A stretch of 64,000 nt of DNA from Paenibacillus sp. RUD330 (GTDB taxonomy: Bacteria; Bacillota; Bacilli; Paenibacillales; Paenibacillaceae), in NCBI RefSeq assembly GCF_002243345.2, contig NZ_CP022655.2, forward strand, positions 894,001-958,000, given 5' to 3'. Numbering within the stretch: position 1 is the stretch's first letter; each line of letters starts with the position of its first letter. The notes under the pieces are model-generated. The model was not told the DNA's origin and did no database searches. It worked only from the letters and a program-made list of their open reading frames with translations. This document shows positions 1 through 7,221 of the stretch, in pieces. The position numbers were made by a program, and so were the translations under genes.

Positions 1-195
1 CTTCAGCCCGGAGACTTGATGTTCTTTTACACGCCGGGGCGCTACGACAGCAACAAGGTGGTCGGGCATGTCGGCATCTACGCAGGCAACGGGAAAATCG
101 TCCAAACATACGGGGATCCGGGCGTCGTCGTGGACGACTTCAACGAGTATTGGAAAGGGCGGTTCCTGTTCGGCAAGCGCGTGTTGGGCAGCTAG
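1..195 (+). CDS. NlpC/P60 family cell-wall hydrolase, C-terminal end only
   Basis: The window opens inside this gene; 64 residues and the TAG stop are visible. The piece reads LQPGDLMFFYTPG, then VGHVGIYAGNGKIVQTYG, and ends FLFGKRVLGS. This is the second half of an NlpC/P60 domain: the GD-L-FF strand and the GHVGIY strand, whose histidine is the second catalytic residue of these cysteine peptidases. The nucleophile cysteine and any signal peptide, SH3 or LysM domain lie outside the window. Family members cleave D-gamma-glutamyl-diaminopimelate links in peptidoglycan, usually after secretion. A strong terminator follows about 110 bp downstream. The family call is confident; the exact role is not visible. 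Confidence 0.85.
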   Translation, partial: LQPGDLMFFYTPGRYDSNKVVGHVGIYAGNGKIVQTYGDPGVVVDDFNEYWKGRFLFGKRVLGS

Positions 196-304
196 ACGTC
201 AGGGCTGGAACGACGTCGCAGCCTTATGCGCCCATTTCCTTGGGGCGGCACTCTCGGCGTTAAGGCTTCCATTGCGGTGGGGAAACGGAACGTTGAACAC
301 AATT

Positions 305-344
305 ATGGAACCGCGCCAGCTGTCGCTGCGGTTCCATTTTTTTT
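305..344 (+). terminator. Rho-independent terminator after NlpC/P60 gene
   Basis: A perfect 10-bp stem ATGGAACCGC / GCGGTTCCAT (305-314 with 328-337) has a 13-nt loop and is followed by an uninterrupted run of eight T. Confidence 0.9.
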
Positions 345-434
345 GGTATGTAAAAATTCCGGCTCGATGCCGGGCTTTAGCCTGCAGCTTTTGGTTTCAT
401 TGGACGAAGGCTTGAGCTTCAAGAAAAAATCTTA

Positions 435-499
435 CGGTACCTGTAAAAAAAGCTTGATAAATTCAACAGGTACCGGTATGATAAATTCAACAGGTACAG
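435..499 (+). promoter_or_regulatory. SigA promoter with repeated operator-like sites for the MarR gene
   Basis: TTGATA (454-459), a 17-bp spacer and TATGAT (477-482) make a near-consensus vegetative promoter. A 19-bp word beginning TGATAAATTCAACAGG occurs at 455-473 and again at 479-497, a 24-bp period. The word CGGTACCTGT at 435-444 is the exact reverse complement of ACAGGTACCG at 466-475. The sites cover the spacer and the start region, as expected for an autorepressor site of the MarR protein encoded 40 bp downstream. The promoter is read directly; the regulator assignment is inference. Confidence 0.75.
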
Positions 500-538
500 T
501 TAGAACATATGCCTGAAAATGATATGGAGGTAATCAGC

Positions 539-1213
539 ATGACGGAGCTATTTGAAAAACTCTCCAGGCTGCAATGGCTATTGCGCAAGCAACAGCTCAA
601 AACATTCGCCGCAGGCGGACCGATGGCGGATACAAGCCGCGGGCAAGGCAGAATACTGGCTGTTCTTAGAATGAAAGACGGAATCAGCACAAAGGATTTG
701 TCTTATTTGCTTGGCATCCGCGTCTCGTCATTGAACGAGCTGCTTGCGAAGCTTGAGAAAGGCGGTTACATCACCCGCAACCCCTCTGAAGCGGATCGGC
801 GCGTCATGCTGATCCATCTGACCGAAAAGGGTCGAGAGGAAGAGGAGCCTGAACAGGACGTCGGCGGCGTGTTTTCCTGTCTGTCGTCCGAGGAGCGGCT
901 GGCCTTTGGCGAGTATCTCGACCGCATCATAGCCGCCCTTGAAGCAGAGCTGGGCACGGATGAGGAGAGGGATGGACTGTCGGAGTGGATGGCAGCGGCA
1001 AGGATGCGGATGGGAGACGAACAGTTTGAGGAATTGATGTCCATGCGCGGCAATATGCGCAGTAGGCGCGGCGGATTCGGAGATGGCCGTTTCGGAGGCG
1101 GATTTCCCGGGTTTGGTTTCAATAGACGCCATGCTTGGCCCAACGATGCGGACAGTTCGCGCCCTTCAGTCCCTGAACAACCACATGATGGGGAGGGTAA
1201 GGTAGACCGATAA
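539..1213 (+). CDS. MarR family transcriptional regulator with Gly/Arg-rich tail
   Basis: A 224-residue DNA-binding protein. ATG 539 is chosen because GGAGG (526-530) lies 8 bp upstream; an in-frame ATG at 509 has no such site. Residues about 35-110 form the winged helix: ILAVLRMKDGISTKDLSYLLGI, then LLAKLEKGGYITRNPSEADRRVMLIHLTEKG with the typical D-R-R wing. Beyond residue 150 the protein departs from ordinary MarR proteins (about 140-150 aa) and ends in a low-complexity RRGGFGDGRFGGGFPGFGF segment. MarR repressors respond to small aromatic or drug ligands, and the next large gene is a MATE exporter, so control of drug efflux is likely but not shown. The promoter carries repeated operator-like words. 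Confidence 0.88.
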   Translation: MTELFEKLSRLQWLLRKQQLKTFAAGGPMADTSRGQGRILAVLRMKDGISTKDLSYLLGIRVSSLNELLAKLEKGGYITRNPSEADRRVMLIHLTEKGREEEEPEQDVGGVFSCLSSEERLAFGEYLDRIIAALEAELGTDEERDGLSEWMAAARMRMGDEQFEELMSMRGNMRSRRGGFGDGRFGGGFPGFGFNRRHAWPNDADSSRPSVPEQPHDGEGKVDR

Positions 1214-1355
1214 GATGAACTTGATGATGACGGCAAGCTGGCTGGCGAAGTCCTTGCGCCCCAAGGACTTCACCGGGACAGCAGCTCTTTTCAAGCACAA
1301 TCCTCGCTCCTCAGCTCGCAGCCTCGCTCCGGAGTCTTTCGAATAGACTCGCAAC

Positions 1356-1393
1356 AAACCCGCCAAGTCGTCGTTGTTCCGGGTTTATTTTTT
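1356..1393 (+). terminator. Possible terminator or attenuator between marR and MATE gene
   Basis: AAACCCG (1356-1362) pairs with CGGGTTT (1380-1386) and is followed by ATTTTTTT. The 7-bp stem with a 17-nt loop is weak. If it works it would reduce readthrough from the MarR promoter into the exporter gene. Confidence 0.5.
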
Positions 1394-1454
1394 GCTGCGC
1401 CAAATTCGTAAAGAACGAGGGAATAGATCGACATCCTTGGATGACCAAAATTAA

Positions 1455-2828
1455 ATGAAGAAAGCCGTGAACCGCATGGATGCAGATAACCTCCATTACT
1501 TTGAAAAAGCACCGGTCGCAAAGGCCGTAGCCCACTTCGCTGTGCCAATGATGCTGGGCATGTCCATGAGCGTCATCTACTCCGTCTTGAATGCCTATTT
1601 CCTCGGCACCCTCCACAATACGGCCATGCTGACCGCTCTCGCCCTGACCTTGCCGTTATTCGCGATCATTATGGCGCTTGGCAGCTTGATCGGCATGGGC
1701 AGCGGCACCTTCATCTCCCGTTTGCTGGGTGAGAAAAAATATGAGGATGCCAAGCGTGTGTCTTCATTCGCCTTTTACAGCAGTCTTGGTCTCGGTCTTA
1801 TCGTGATGGCCGTCGGCCTTCCGCTGATCGAGCCCATCGTTCATGGCCTGGGGGCGACGCCGGGCTCCTTCGGCTTCACGAAGGACTATGTCACGATGAT
1901 GCTTATCGGCTCCCCCTTCGTCGTATTGTGCTTCACGCTGGAAAATATCGTGCGCTCGGAGGGTGCGGCAATCACGTCGATGATCGGTATGATTCTCAGT
2001 GTTGCCGTGAATATTATTCTCGATGCGCTAGCTATCTTCGTCTTCCATTGGGGAGTGATCGGCGTTGCAGCTGCCACGGTCGTAGCGAACATGGCTGCGA
2101 GTGCATTCTACGCCCTCCATATGGGAAAGAAGAGCCCATTTTTAACCGTATCCGTCAGATGGTTCAAGGCTACAAAAGACATTCTGGGCCAAGTATTCAA
2201 AATCGGTATTCCCGTCTTTGTGATGAGCGTCTTTCTGGGTGCAATGTCGCTCATCTTGAACCATTATCTTGTCGAATACGGGGATCAGGCCCTGGCGGCG
2301 TATGGAATCTCCTCCCGTTTATTGCAGCTTCCCGAGTTTATTCTGATGGGCCTATGCGAGGGAGTCGTGCCGTTGATCGCGTTTTCTTTTACAGCGAATA
2401 AATTGCGAATGAAGGATACCATTGGATTCACAATCAAAGCGATCGTGGCGTTGGCAGCCATGTTCGGCGTCGTCGTCTTTCTTACCTCCGACTCCTTGAT
2501 CGGATTATTTACGAACGACCCTCAATTGATTGAAATGGGCAGCTACATTTTACATGTGACGTTCCTATCCCTGTTCATTTCGGGAGCGACCGCGTTGTTC
2601 ACGGGAATCTTCCAAGCAACTGCGCAGGGTACCGCCGCGATTGTGATGTCCATTATTCAAGGCGTTACTTTGATTCCGGTGTTGTATATCGCCAATCGAA
2701 TGAACGGCTTTCACGGGGTCGTCTGGTCGCTCGTCATTGCCGACGCTGTGGCGTTCCTTGCTGGCGCCTTCATGCTGTATGTTCTGCGGACCAAGCTGCA
2801 GCCGGATTTGGAGCAATTAGTCCAGTAG
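1455..2828 (+). CDS. MATE family multidrug efflux transporter (MepA-like)
   Basis: A 457-residue integral membrane protein of the usual MATE length, with twelve predicted hydrophobic segments in two related halves. The N-terminal half reads FAVPMMLGMSMSVIYSVLNAYFLG and GMGSGTFISRLLGEKKYEDAKR, the family's signature first cytoplasmic loop. The second half repeats the pattern (FKIGIPVFVMSVFLGAMSL; AYGISSRLLQLP; GLCEGVVPLIAFSF). Proteins of this group exchange Na+ or H+ for cationic drugs across the plasma membrane. No good ribosome site precedes ATG 1455, and ATG 1476 is a possible alternative start. The gene lies 241 bp after the MarR gene on the same strand, suggesting that regulator controls it. 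The transporter class is certain; the substrate is unknown. Confidence 0.9.
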   Translation: MKKAVNRMDADNLHYFEKAPVAKAVAHFAVPMMLGMSMSVIYSVLNAYFLGTLHNTAMLTALALTLPLFAIIMALGSLIGMGSGTFISRLLGEKKYEDAKRVSSFAFYSSLGLGLIVMAVGLPLIEPIVHGLGATPGSFGFTKDYVTMMLIGSPFVVLCFTLENIVRSEGAAITSMIGMILSVAVNIILDALAIFVFHWGVIGVAAATVVANMAASAFYALHMGKKSPFLTVSVRWFKATKDILGQVFKIGIPVFVMSVFLGAMSLILNHYLVEYGDQALAAYGISSRLLQLPEFILMGLCEGVVPLIAFSFTANKLRMKDTIGFTIKAIVALAAMFGVVVFLTSDSLIGLFTNDPQLIEMGSYILHVTFLSLFISGATALFTGIFQATAQGTAAIVMSIIQGVTLIPVLYIANRMNGFHGVVWSLVIADAVAFLAGAFMLYVLRTKLQPDLEQLVQ

Positions 2829-3185
2829 AAGAGCGACGGTTCAAAGACAGCCAGTAGCCGGAAGACAGGATAAGGAATCTTCAAGATCCCGCCATTGGCA
2901 GGCGCATGGACAGGGCTGGCCGGGCTGGCCGGGCTGAGAGGTATAGCGGTAAATGGTGTTTTGGGTGGTGCGGAAGGAAGTGTTCAGCAGGTGGAGGGAG
3001 TGTAGGCGGGGCCGGCGCAGACGATGACCCTAGCGATGACCGTGGCCATGTCAATTACGATGACAACTACGATGACGATGACGATGAGATGACGATGAAG
3101 ATGACGATGACGATGAAGATGAAACGCGGCTTCAAAAAGGCTCCGGCCTAAGCGGTGAAGGCTTTGAAAGGCCGCTTTACATGGC

Positions 3186-3518
3186 TATCGGACATACGAT
3201 CCGTTAATTTGTTGATATACAGCCAATAGGCTTTCTATCGGACATACGATCCGTTATTCTCATCTTGTCTAACGCTATCCAAATAAAAATTCATAAATAA
3301 CGGAACCTATGTCCGATAAAGACTGAAATGCCGTCATTTTGCCGAAATAACGGAACCTATGTCCGATAGAAATTCGGATGGACGCCGTGGCTCCAGAATA
3401 GCAGAACCTATGCCCGAAAAAAGGGGGAATAACGCTGCTGCCTCAAAATAACGGAACCTATGTCCGATTGAGAGGGAACACAACTGCGGCTCCGGAATAA
3501 CGGGCCTGTTGTCCGACT
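3186..3518 (+). repeat. Repeat array A: seven 24-bp CGGA-N7-TCCG units, FF-RRRRR
   Basis: Right-facing units start at 3186 and 3236. Left-facing units start at 3295, 3345, 3396 (decayed), 3446 and 3495 (decayed). Start-to-start steps are 50, 59, 50, 51, 50 and 49 bp. The right-facing units carry CATACGATCCG; the left-facing ones, read in unit orientation, carry CATAGGTTCCG. Each unit has a small dyad CGGA-N7-TCCG followed by an AT-rich YTATTT tail. The intervening 25-27 bp differ from one another. It lies between the MATE gene and mhqR. It is the same element as arrays B, C and D; A and D share orientation. Confidence 0.93.
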
Positions 3519-3559
3519 AGCCGGAAAGCCCCGGGGGGGCTGCTCCGTCTTTCATCATC

Positions 3560-3647
3560 CTGGAGATCAGGCCCAAGTCTCGCCAATCAGTACCGAAATA
3601 AACGGGTTTCTTCAAAGAAAACCCTCTGGAGATCAGGCCCAAGTCTC
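3560..3647 (+). repeat. 22-bp perfect direct repeat
   Basis: The word starting CTGGAGATCAGGCCC is present at 3560-3581 and 3626-3647, a 66-bp step. The intervening sequence is unrelated to the 24-bp array unit. Confidence 0.85.
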
Positions 3648-3791
3648 CGTACCGCATGCCGAGCATTCCGGCAATGAAAATTCATCGACAATTGCGGTCC
3701 CCTATTCCATGTGCATACAGCAAGAAAGGCTATGTGCTCAAGGAGCGGCTGAGAGTCATATGTCGTATATAAATTTGTCCGCGGAAAGAGG

Positions 3792-3833
3792 TTGACAACG
3801 GCTTCGGAATGATTTATCTTTAATTCAAGATAA
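3792..3833 (+). promoter_or_regulatory. mhqR promoter with MhqR-type operator
   Basis: TTGACA (3792-3797), 17 bp, TATCTT (3815-3820) form the promoter. A perfect inverted repeat TTATCTT-N6-AAGATAA (3814-3833) overlaps the -10 box. This resembles the operator reported for Bacillus subtilis MhqR (an ATCT/AGAT inverted repeat around AATTC), so autorepression is likely. Confidence 0.85.
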
Positions 3834-3864
3834 TTAAATTAAAGACATTCAAGGGGCGACGATC

Positions 3865-4320
3865 ATGACGGAAACGACGAAGGAACCAGAGGACCAGGCG
3901 GCATCGCTCAAGCTGTTCGTCGTCCTGTCCAAGGCCTACCGGACGATCATGGATCTGGCGATCAAGGATATGAAGAAATACGGCTTGTCGCCGTCCGAAT
4001 TCACCGTGCTGGAAGTGCTGTACACGAAGGGCCGCGTGCCTCTGCAGCAGATCGGGGAGAAGATTCTCGTGACGAGCGGCAGCGTGACCTACAACATCGA
4101 CAAGCTGGAGAAGAAGGAGCTGCTGAAGCGCATCCCATGCGAGGATGACCGGAGAGTGACGTTCGCCGAGCTGACCGACCAGGGAAGGCGGCTGTTCGAT
4201 TCCATTTTTCCTCAGCATGCCTCGCTGATCCACTCGCTGACGGCCGGGCTCGATTCGGAGGAGAAGGAGCTGGCGGCCTCGCTGCTGAAGAAGCTCGGAC
4301 GCGGGGCGGAGAAGGGATAG
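3865..4320 (+). CDS. mhqR: MarR-type quinone-sensing repressor MhqR
   Basis: A 151-residue MarR protein: KAYRTIMDLAIKDMKKYGLSPSEFTVLEVLYTKG, then ILVTSGSVTYNIDKLEKKELLKR as the recognition region, and CEDDRRVTFAELTDQGRRLF as the wing. Length and sequence fit the MhqR/YkvE group, which in B. subtilis represses ring-cleaving dioxygenase/glyoxalase-type enzymes, the hydrolase MhqD and azoreductases until quinones or catechol appear. All three downstream genes belong to those classes, and matching operators precede this gene and the next one. It is probably a soluble dimeric repressor controlling itself and the 4417-7073 genes. The regulon assignment rests on neighbours and operator similarity, not experiment. 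Confidence 0.88.
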   Translation: MTETTKEPEDQAASLKLFVVLSKAYRTIMDLAIKDMKKYGLSPSEFTVLEVLYTKGRVPLQQIGEKILVTSGSVTYNIDKLEKKELLKRIPCEDDRRVTFAELTDQGRRLFDSIFPQHASLIHSLTAGLDSEEKELAASLLKKLGRGAEKG

Positions 4321-4381
4321 AATCCCGCCGCCACCGGCACATTGACTTTTAACATGGAATAAACCGCCTTCGCAGGTCCAA

Positions 4382-4399
4382 TACTTTAACTTTAAGATA
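4382..4399 (+). promoter_or_regulatory. Second MhqR-type operator, before mhqO
   Basis: TACTTT-N6-AAGATA (4382-4399) keeps the spacing of the mhqR operator with one intact and one degenerate half-site. It lies immediately upstream of the ribosome site (GGGAGG) of the dioxygenase gene, so repression at this second point is plausible. Confidence 0.6.
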
Positions 4400-4416
4400 A
4401 ATGGGAGGAATATACG

Positions 4417-5361
4417 ATGACACTCGCAACCAAGGGCATCCACCATATCACCGCTTTCGCTACCGATCCGCAAGGAATCGTGGACTTCTACGCCGGCGTG
4501 CTCGGCCTTCGCATGGTCAAGAAAACGATCAACTTCGACGCTCCTGAAGTGTACCACCTCTACTTCGGCGACGAGCATGGCAGCCCCGGCACGATCCTGA
4601 CCTTCTTCCCTCATCCGGGCTCGCGCAAAGGCCGCGTCGGCGGCGGCCAGGTCGGCATGACGACTCTGGCGGTGCCTCCAGGCTCGATGGGCTTCTGGGA
4701 AGAGCGGCTGGCACGCTTCGGCGTCGATACGTCGAAGGCCGTCCGCTTCGGAGAAGAACTGCTGCAGTTCGCGGACCGCGAAGGAATGCTGCTGGAAATC
4801 GTCGAGCGCGAGCAAGGACCCGAGAACAGCTGGAGCTTTGGCGGCGTGCCTTCGGACAAAGCCGTAAAAGGCTTCGGCGGAGCGCTTCTGTACAGCACGA
4901 ATTCGGCCGCGACGCGCCGGGCTCTGACCGACACGCTCGGCCTCAAGGCGGCCGGCGAGTCCGGCGGCTTCGCCCGCTTCATCGGCGAAGGCGAGCTCGG
5001 CAACATCGTCGACGTGCCGCTCGAGGATGTCGAATATGGCAGCGGAGGCGCGGGAACGGTGCATCATATCGCCTGGCGCGCGAAGGACTTCGCCGAGCAC
5101 GAGCAGTGGAGAGCGGCTGCGTCGGCTGGAGGCTTCCAGCCGACGCCGGTCATCGACCGCCAGTATTTCAACGCGGTGTACTTCCGGGAGAGTGGCGGCA
5201 TCCTGTTCGAGATCGCGACCGATCCGCCGGGATTCGCGGTGGACGAGGCGGAGGACCAGCTCGGCGCCAAGCTGATGCTGCCGGACTGGTACGAGCCGCA
5301 TCGGGGACAGATCGAAGCCGGCTTGCTGCCGATCACGGTGCGCAGCCTGGGGGAGGAATAA
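4417..5361 (+). CDS. mhqO: Ring-cleaving dioxygenase / glyoxalase-fold protein MhqO-like
   Basis: A 314-residue cytosolic protein made of two vicinal-oxygen-chelate (glyoxalase fold) halves. The first begins IHHITAFATDPQGIVDFYAGVLGLRMVKKT. The second begins near residue 150 and contains VHHIAWRAKDFAEHEQW, then RQYFNAVYFRESGGILFEIATDPPGF. The metal-ligand candidates of this fold are visible: the early IHH histidine, the VHH histidine and the late FEIA glutamate. In B. subtilis such proteins protect against 2-methylhydroquinone and catechol, presumably by thiol-dependent or oxidative ring opening. The gene sits under a probable MhqR operator and its TAA is 2 bp before the mhqD start, so the two are co-transcribed. 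The exact substrate is unknown. Confidence 0.88.
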   Translation: MTLATKGIHHITAFATDPQGIVDFYAGVLGLRMVKKTINFDAPEVYHLYFGDEHGSPGTILTFFPHPGSRKGRVGGGQVGMTTLAVPPGSMGFWEERLARFGVDTSKAVRFGEELLQFADREGMLLEIVEREQGPENSWSFGGVPSDKAVKGFGGALLYSTNSAATRRALTDTLGLKAAGESGGFARFIGEGELGNIVDVPLEDVEYGSGGAGTVHHIAWRAKDFAEHEQWRAAASAGGFQPTPVIDRQYFNAVYFRESGGILFEIATDPPGFAVDEAEDQLGAKLMLPDWYEPHRGQIEAGLLPITVRSLGEE

Positions 5362-5363
5362 TC

Positions 5364-5984
5364 ATGAGCATGGTCCATGTATACAAGGAAGGCCGCAGCA
5401 AAGACATCCCGACGCTGGTATTGTTTCATGGAACAGGAGGCACGGAGCATGATCTGCTGCCGCTGGCGGAGCTGATCTCTCCGGAGTCGGCCGTGCTGTC
5501 GGTTCGCGGCAGCGTGCTGGAGAACGGGATGCCCCGCTTCTTCCGGCGGCTGGCGGAGGGCATCTTCGACGAGGAGGATCTTGTGCGCCGCACGGGCGAG
5601 CTGAGGGATTTCCTGGACGAGGCAGCCGCCAAGTACGGACTCGACCGCTCCAATATGATTGCCGCAGGCTATTCCAACGGGGCGAATATCGCAGCCAGCC
5701 TGATTTTCCATGAGGCCGTTTCCTTCCGCGGGGCGGCGCTCCATCATCCCATGGTCCCGCGCCGCGGCTTGAAGCTGCCGGAGCTGAACGGACTGCCGGT
5801 GTTCATCGGAGCCGGCACGAACGACCGGATCTGTCCGCCGCATGAGACGGAGGAGCTGGAGTCGCTGCTCGCGGGAGCCGGAGCCGACGTCGACCTCCGC
5901 TGGGAGAATTACGGCCACCAGCTGACGCGCACCGAGGTGGAAGCGGCGGCGGCTTGGTTCGCCAAGCATTTTCTCCAGGGCTGA
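5364..5984 (+). CDS. mhqD: Alpha/beta hydrolase (carboxylesterase) MhqD
   Basis: A 206-residue alpha/beta hydrolase, essentially the length of B. subtilis MhqD. ATG 5364 has GGGGGAGG 7 bp upstream, within the end of mhqO. Near the start HGTGG is the oxyanion strand. GYSNGA holds the nucleophilic serine, TNDRICPP the acid and GHQLT the histidine of the catalytic triad. The family includes carboxylesterases and lysophospholipases; in the MhqR regulon its physiological substrate during quinone stress is not established. It is translationally close-coupled to mhqO (2-bp gap). No signal peptide, so cytoplasmic. Confidence 0.88.
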   Translation: MSMVHVYKEGRSKDIPTLVLFHGTGGTEHDLLPLAELISPESAVLSVRGSVLENGMPRFFRRLAEGIFDEEDLVRRTGELRDFLDEAAAKYGLDRSNMIAAGYSNGANIAASLIFHEAVSFRGAALHHPMVPRRGLKLPELNGLPVFIGAGTNDRICPPHETEELESLLAGAGADVDLRWENYGHQLTRTEVEAAAAWFAKHFLQG

Positions 5985-6052
5985 GCTGGAGCAGCGGATT
6001 GTTCATGCGGCCGAGTGATGTTCAGTTTGCGAACGGATGAGCATCGGCTTCC

Positions 6053-6084
6053 ATAGAAGGATAGAAGGATAGAAGGATAGAAGG
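6053..6084 (+). repeat. (ATAGAAGG)4 tract running into a ribosome site
   Basis: Four perfect copies of ATAGAAGG end directly in AAGGAGG, the Shine-Dalgarno sequence of the gene starting at 6096. Slippage would add or remove 8 bp in the leader without changing the SD-to-start distance. Confidence 0.9.
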
Positions 6085-6095
6085 AGGCAACAACG

Positions 6096-7073
6096 ATGGC
6101 TGCAGCATTGAAAGGCCTTCACCATTTTTCCGCTTTTACCGCCAAGGCTTCGCTGAACTATGATTTTTATACTCGGGTGCTTGGCATGAGGCTGGTCAAG
6201 AAGACCGTCAATCAGGACGACACCAGCATGTACCATTTGTTCTACGGGGATGAAAAGGGAAATCCGGGAACGGAGCTGACGTTCTTCGAGATGCCGATGG
6301 CAGGCAGGAACCGTCCCGGCACGAGCAGCATCTCGTCCTTGTCGCTGCGGGTGCGCAGCGACGAGGCGCTGGAGTACTGGGCGAAGCGCCTCGATGAGCA
6401 CGGCGTCGACCGCGACGAGGTGCGGGAGCGAGCCGGCCGCGCCACGCTGGCGTTCCGCGACCCGGAGGGGCAGCGGCTCGTGCTTGTCTCCGACGAGCAC
6501 GGAGCCGGAGTGGCTGCAGGCACGCCTTGGGAGCTGAGCCCCGTTCCGCAGGAATACGGCATAACCGGGCTCGGCCCGGTGCAGCTCACGGTCGCCAATG
6601 CGCAGCCGACCGTCGCCGTGCTGACGGAGCTGATGGGCTTCCGCCGCAAAGGCGCATTCCCTGCTTACGAGGAAGGCCAGCCTGACGTCATCGTGCTGGA
6701 GACGGGCGAGGGCGGCAGCGGGGCGGAGGTGCATGTGGAGGAGCGTTATGACCTGGAGCGCGAGCGGCTTGGCCGCGGCGGCGTCCACCACGTCGCTTTC
6801 CGCGTAGAGGACGAGGAGGAGCTGCGGGCTTGGGTGGGCCGCATCCAGAGCGCGGGCTTCCCGAATTCCGGCTTTGTGGACCGCTTCTACTTCCGCTCGC
6901 TCTACTTCCGGGAGCCGAACGGCATTCTGTTCGAGCTGGCGACGGACGGACCGGGCTTCGACACCGACGAGGAGCTGTCCGAGCTCGGCGAAAGTCTCGC
7001 GCTGCCTCCTTTCCTGGAGGAGCGGCGGGAGCAGATCGAGGCGCATTTGAAGCCGATCGATACGAGACGGTGA
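6096..7073 (+). CDS. Second ring-cleaving dioxygenase / glyoxalase-fold protein (MhqA/MhqO-like)
   Basis: A 325-residue paralogue of the 4417 gene with the same two-half vicinal-oxygen-chelate layout. The first half reads LKGLHHFSAFTAKASLNYDFYTRVLGMRLVKKT and the second GVHHVAFRVEDEEELRAWV, then DRFYFRSLYFREPNGILFELATDGPGF. The histidines of LHH and VHH and the glutamate of FELA are the likely metal ligands. AAGGAGG (6081-6087) gives a strong start at 6096. It follows mhqD by 111 bp and is closed by a good terminator, so it is the last gene of the cluster. It probably acts on quinone or catechol adducts like its neighbour; whether the two differ in substrate cannot be read from sequence. Confidence 0.86.
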   Translation: MAAALKGLHHFSAFTAKASLNYDFYTRVLGMRLVKKTVNQDDTSMYHLFYGDEKGNPGTELTFFEMPMAGRNRPGTSSISSLSLRVRSDEALEYWAKRLDEHGVDRDEVRERAGRATLAFRDPEGQRLVLVSDEHGAGVAAGTPWELSPVPQEYGITGLGPVQLTVANAQPTVAVLTELMGFRRKGAFPAYEEGQPDVIVLETGEGGSGAEVHVEERYDLERERLGRGGVHHVAFRVEDEEELRAWVGRIQSAGFPNSGFVDRFYFRSLYFREPNGILFELATDGPGFDTDEELSELGESLALPPFLEERREQIEAHLKPIDTRR

Positions 7074-7091
7074 CAGGCAAGGAAAAAAAGC

Positions 7092-7132
7092 AAAGGGTTC
7101 CCGAGGCGGATTTCTGCCCGGGAACCCTTTTT
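7092..7132 (+). terminator. Terminator closing the mhq cluster
   Basis: A perfect 12-bp stem AAAGGGTTCCCG / CGGGAACCCTTT (7092-7103 with 7119-7130) is followed by T residues. It lies between convergent genes. Confidence 0.9.
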
Positions 7133-7221
7133 GGCCTTGTCCGACGATGGGAGGCGTCGGACTGGCTGTTCGTTTTCATCCACGATTTTTTGCGCGATAG
7201 CGGCGAAGCGATTGGCTGTTT

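Larger units (their letters stand above)
196..538. other. Intergenic region, 343 bp
   Basis: It holds the terminator at 305-344 and the promoter/operator region at 435-499. No gene is supported; two short overlapping open frames here have no ribosome site. Confidence 0.7.
2829..3864. other. Long intergenic region, 1036 bp
   Basis: From 3040 to 3120 there is a GATGAC-rich simple-sequence stretch. Repeat array A follows at 3186-3518, a 22-bp direct repeat at 3560-3647, and the mhqR promoter at 3792-3833. The open frame at 2906-3151 is low complexity (Asp and Met/Lys runs from the GATGAC repeat), has no ribosome site and is not called. Confidence 0.7.

Noticed and set aside
1215-1346. 43-residue protein overlapping the end of the MarR gene
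   Set aside because: Ribosome site is 12-17 bp away and the sequence has no recognisable feature; it may be a remnant but cannot be supported.
2906-3151. Small protein with Asp-rich and Met-Lys-rich runs
   Set aside because: Produced by a GATGAC simple repeat; no ribosome site and no conserved segment.
3186-3518. CRISPR array (24-bp repeats with about 26-bp spacers)
   Set aside because: Units occur in both orientations, are shorter than normal CRISPR repeats, spacers in array D are copies of each other, and no cas genes are present.
4417-7073. Glyoxalase I activity for the two VOC-fold proteins
   Set aside because: The two-domain single-chain layout and the MhqR/MhqD context fit ring-cleaving dioxygenase-type proteins better than methylglyoxal detoxification.
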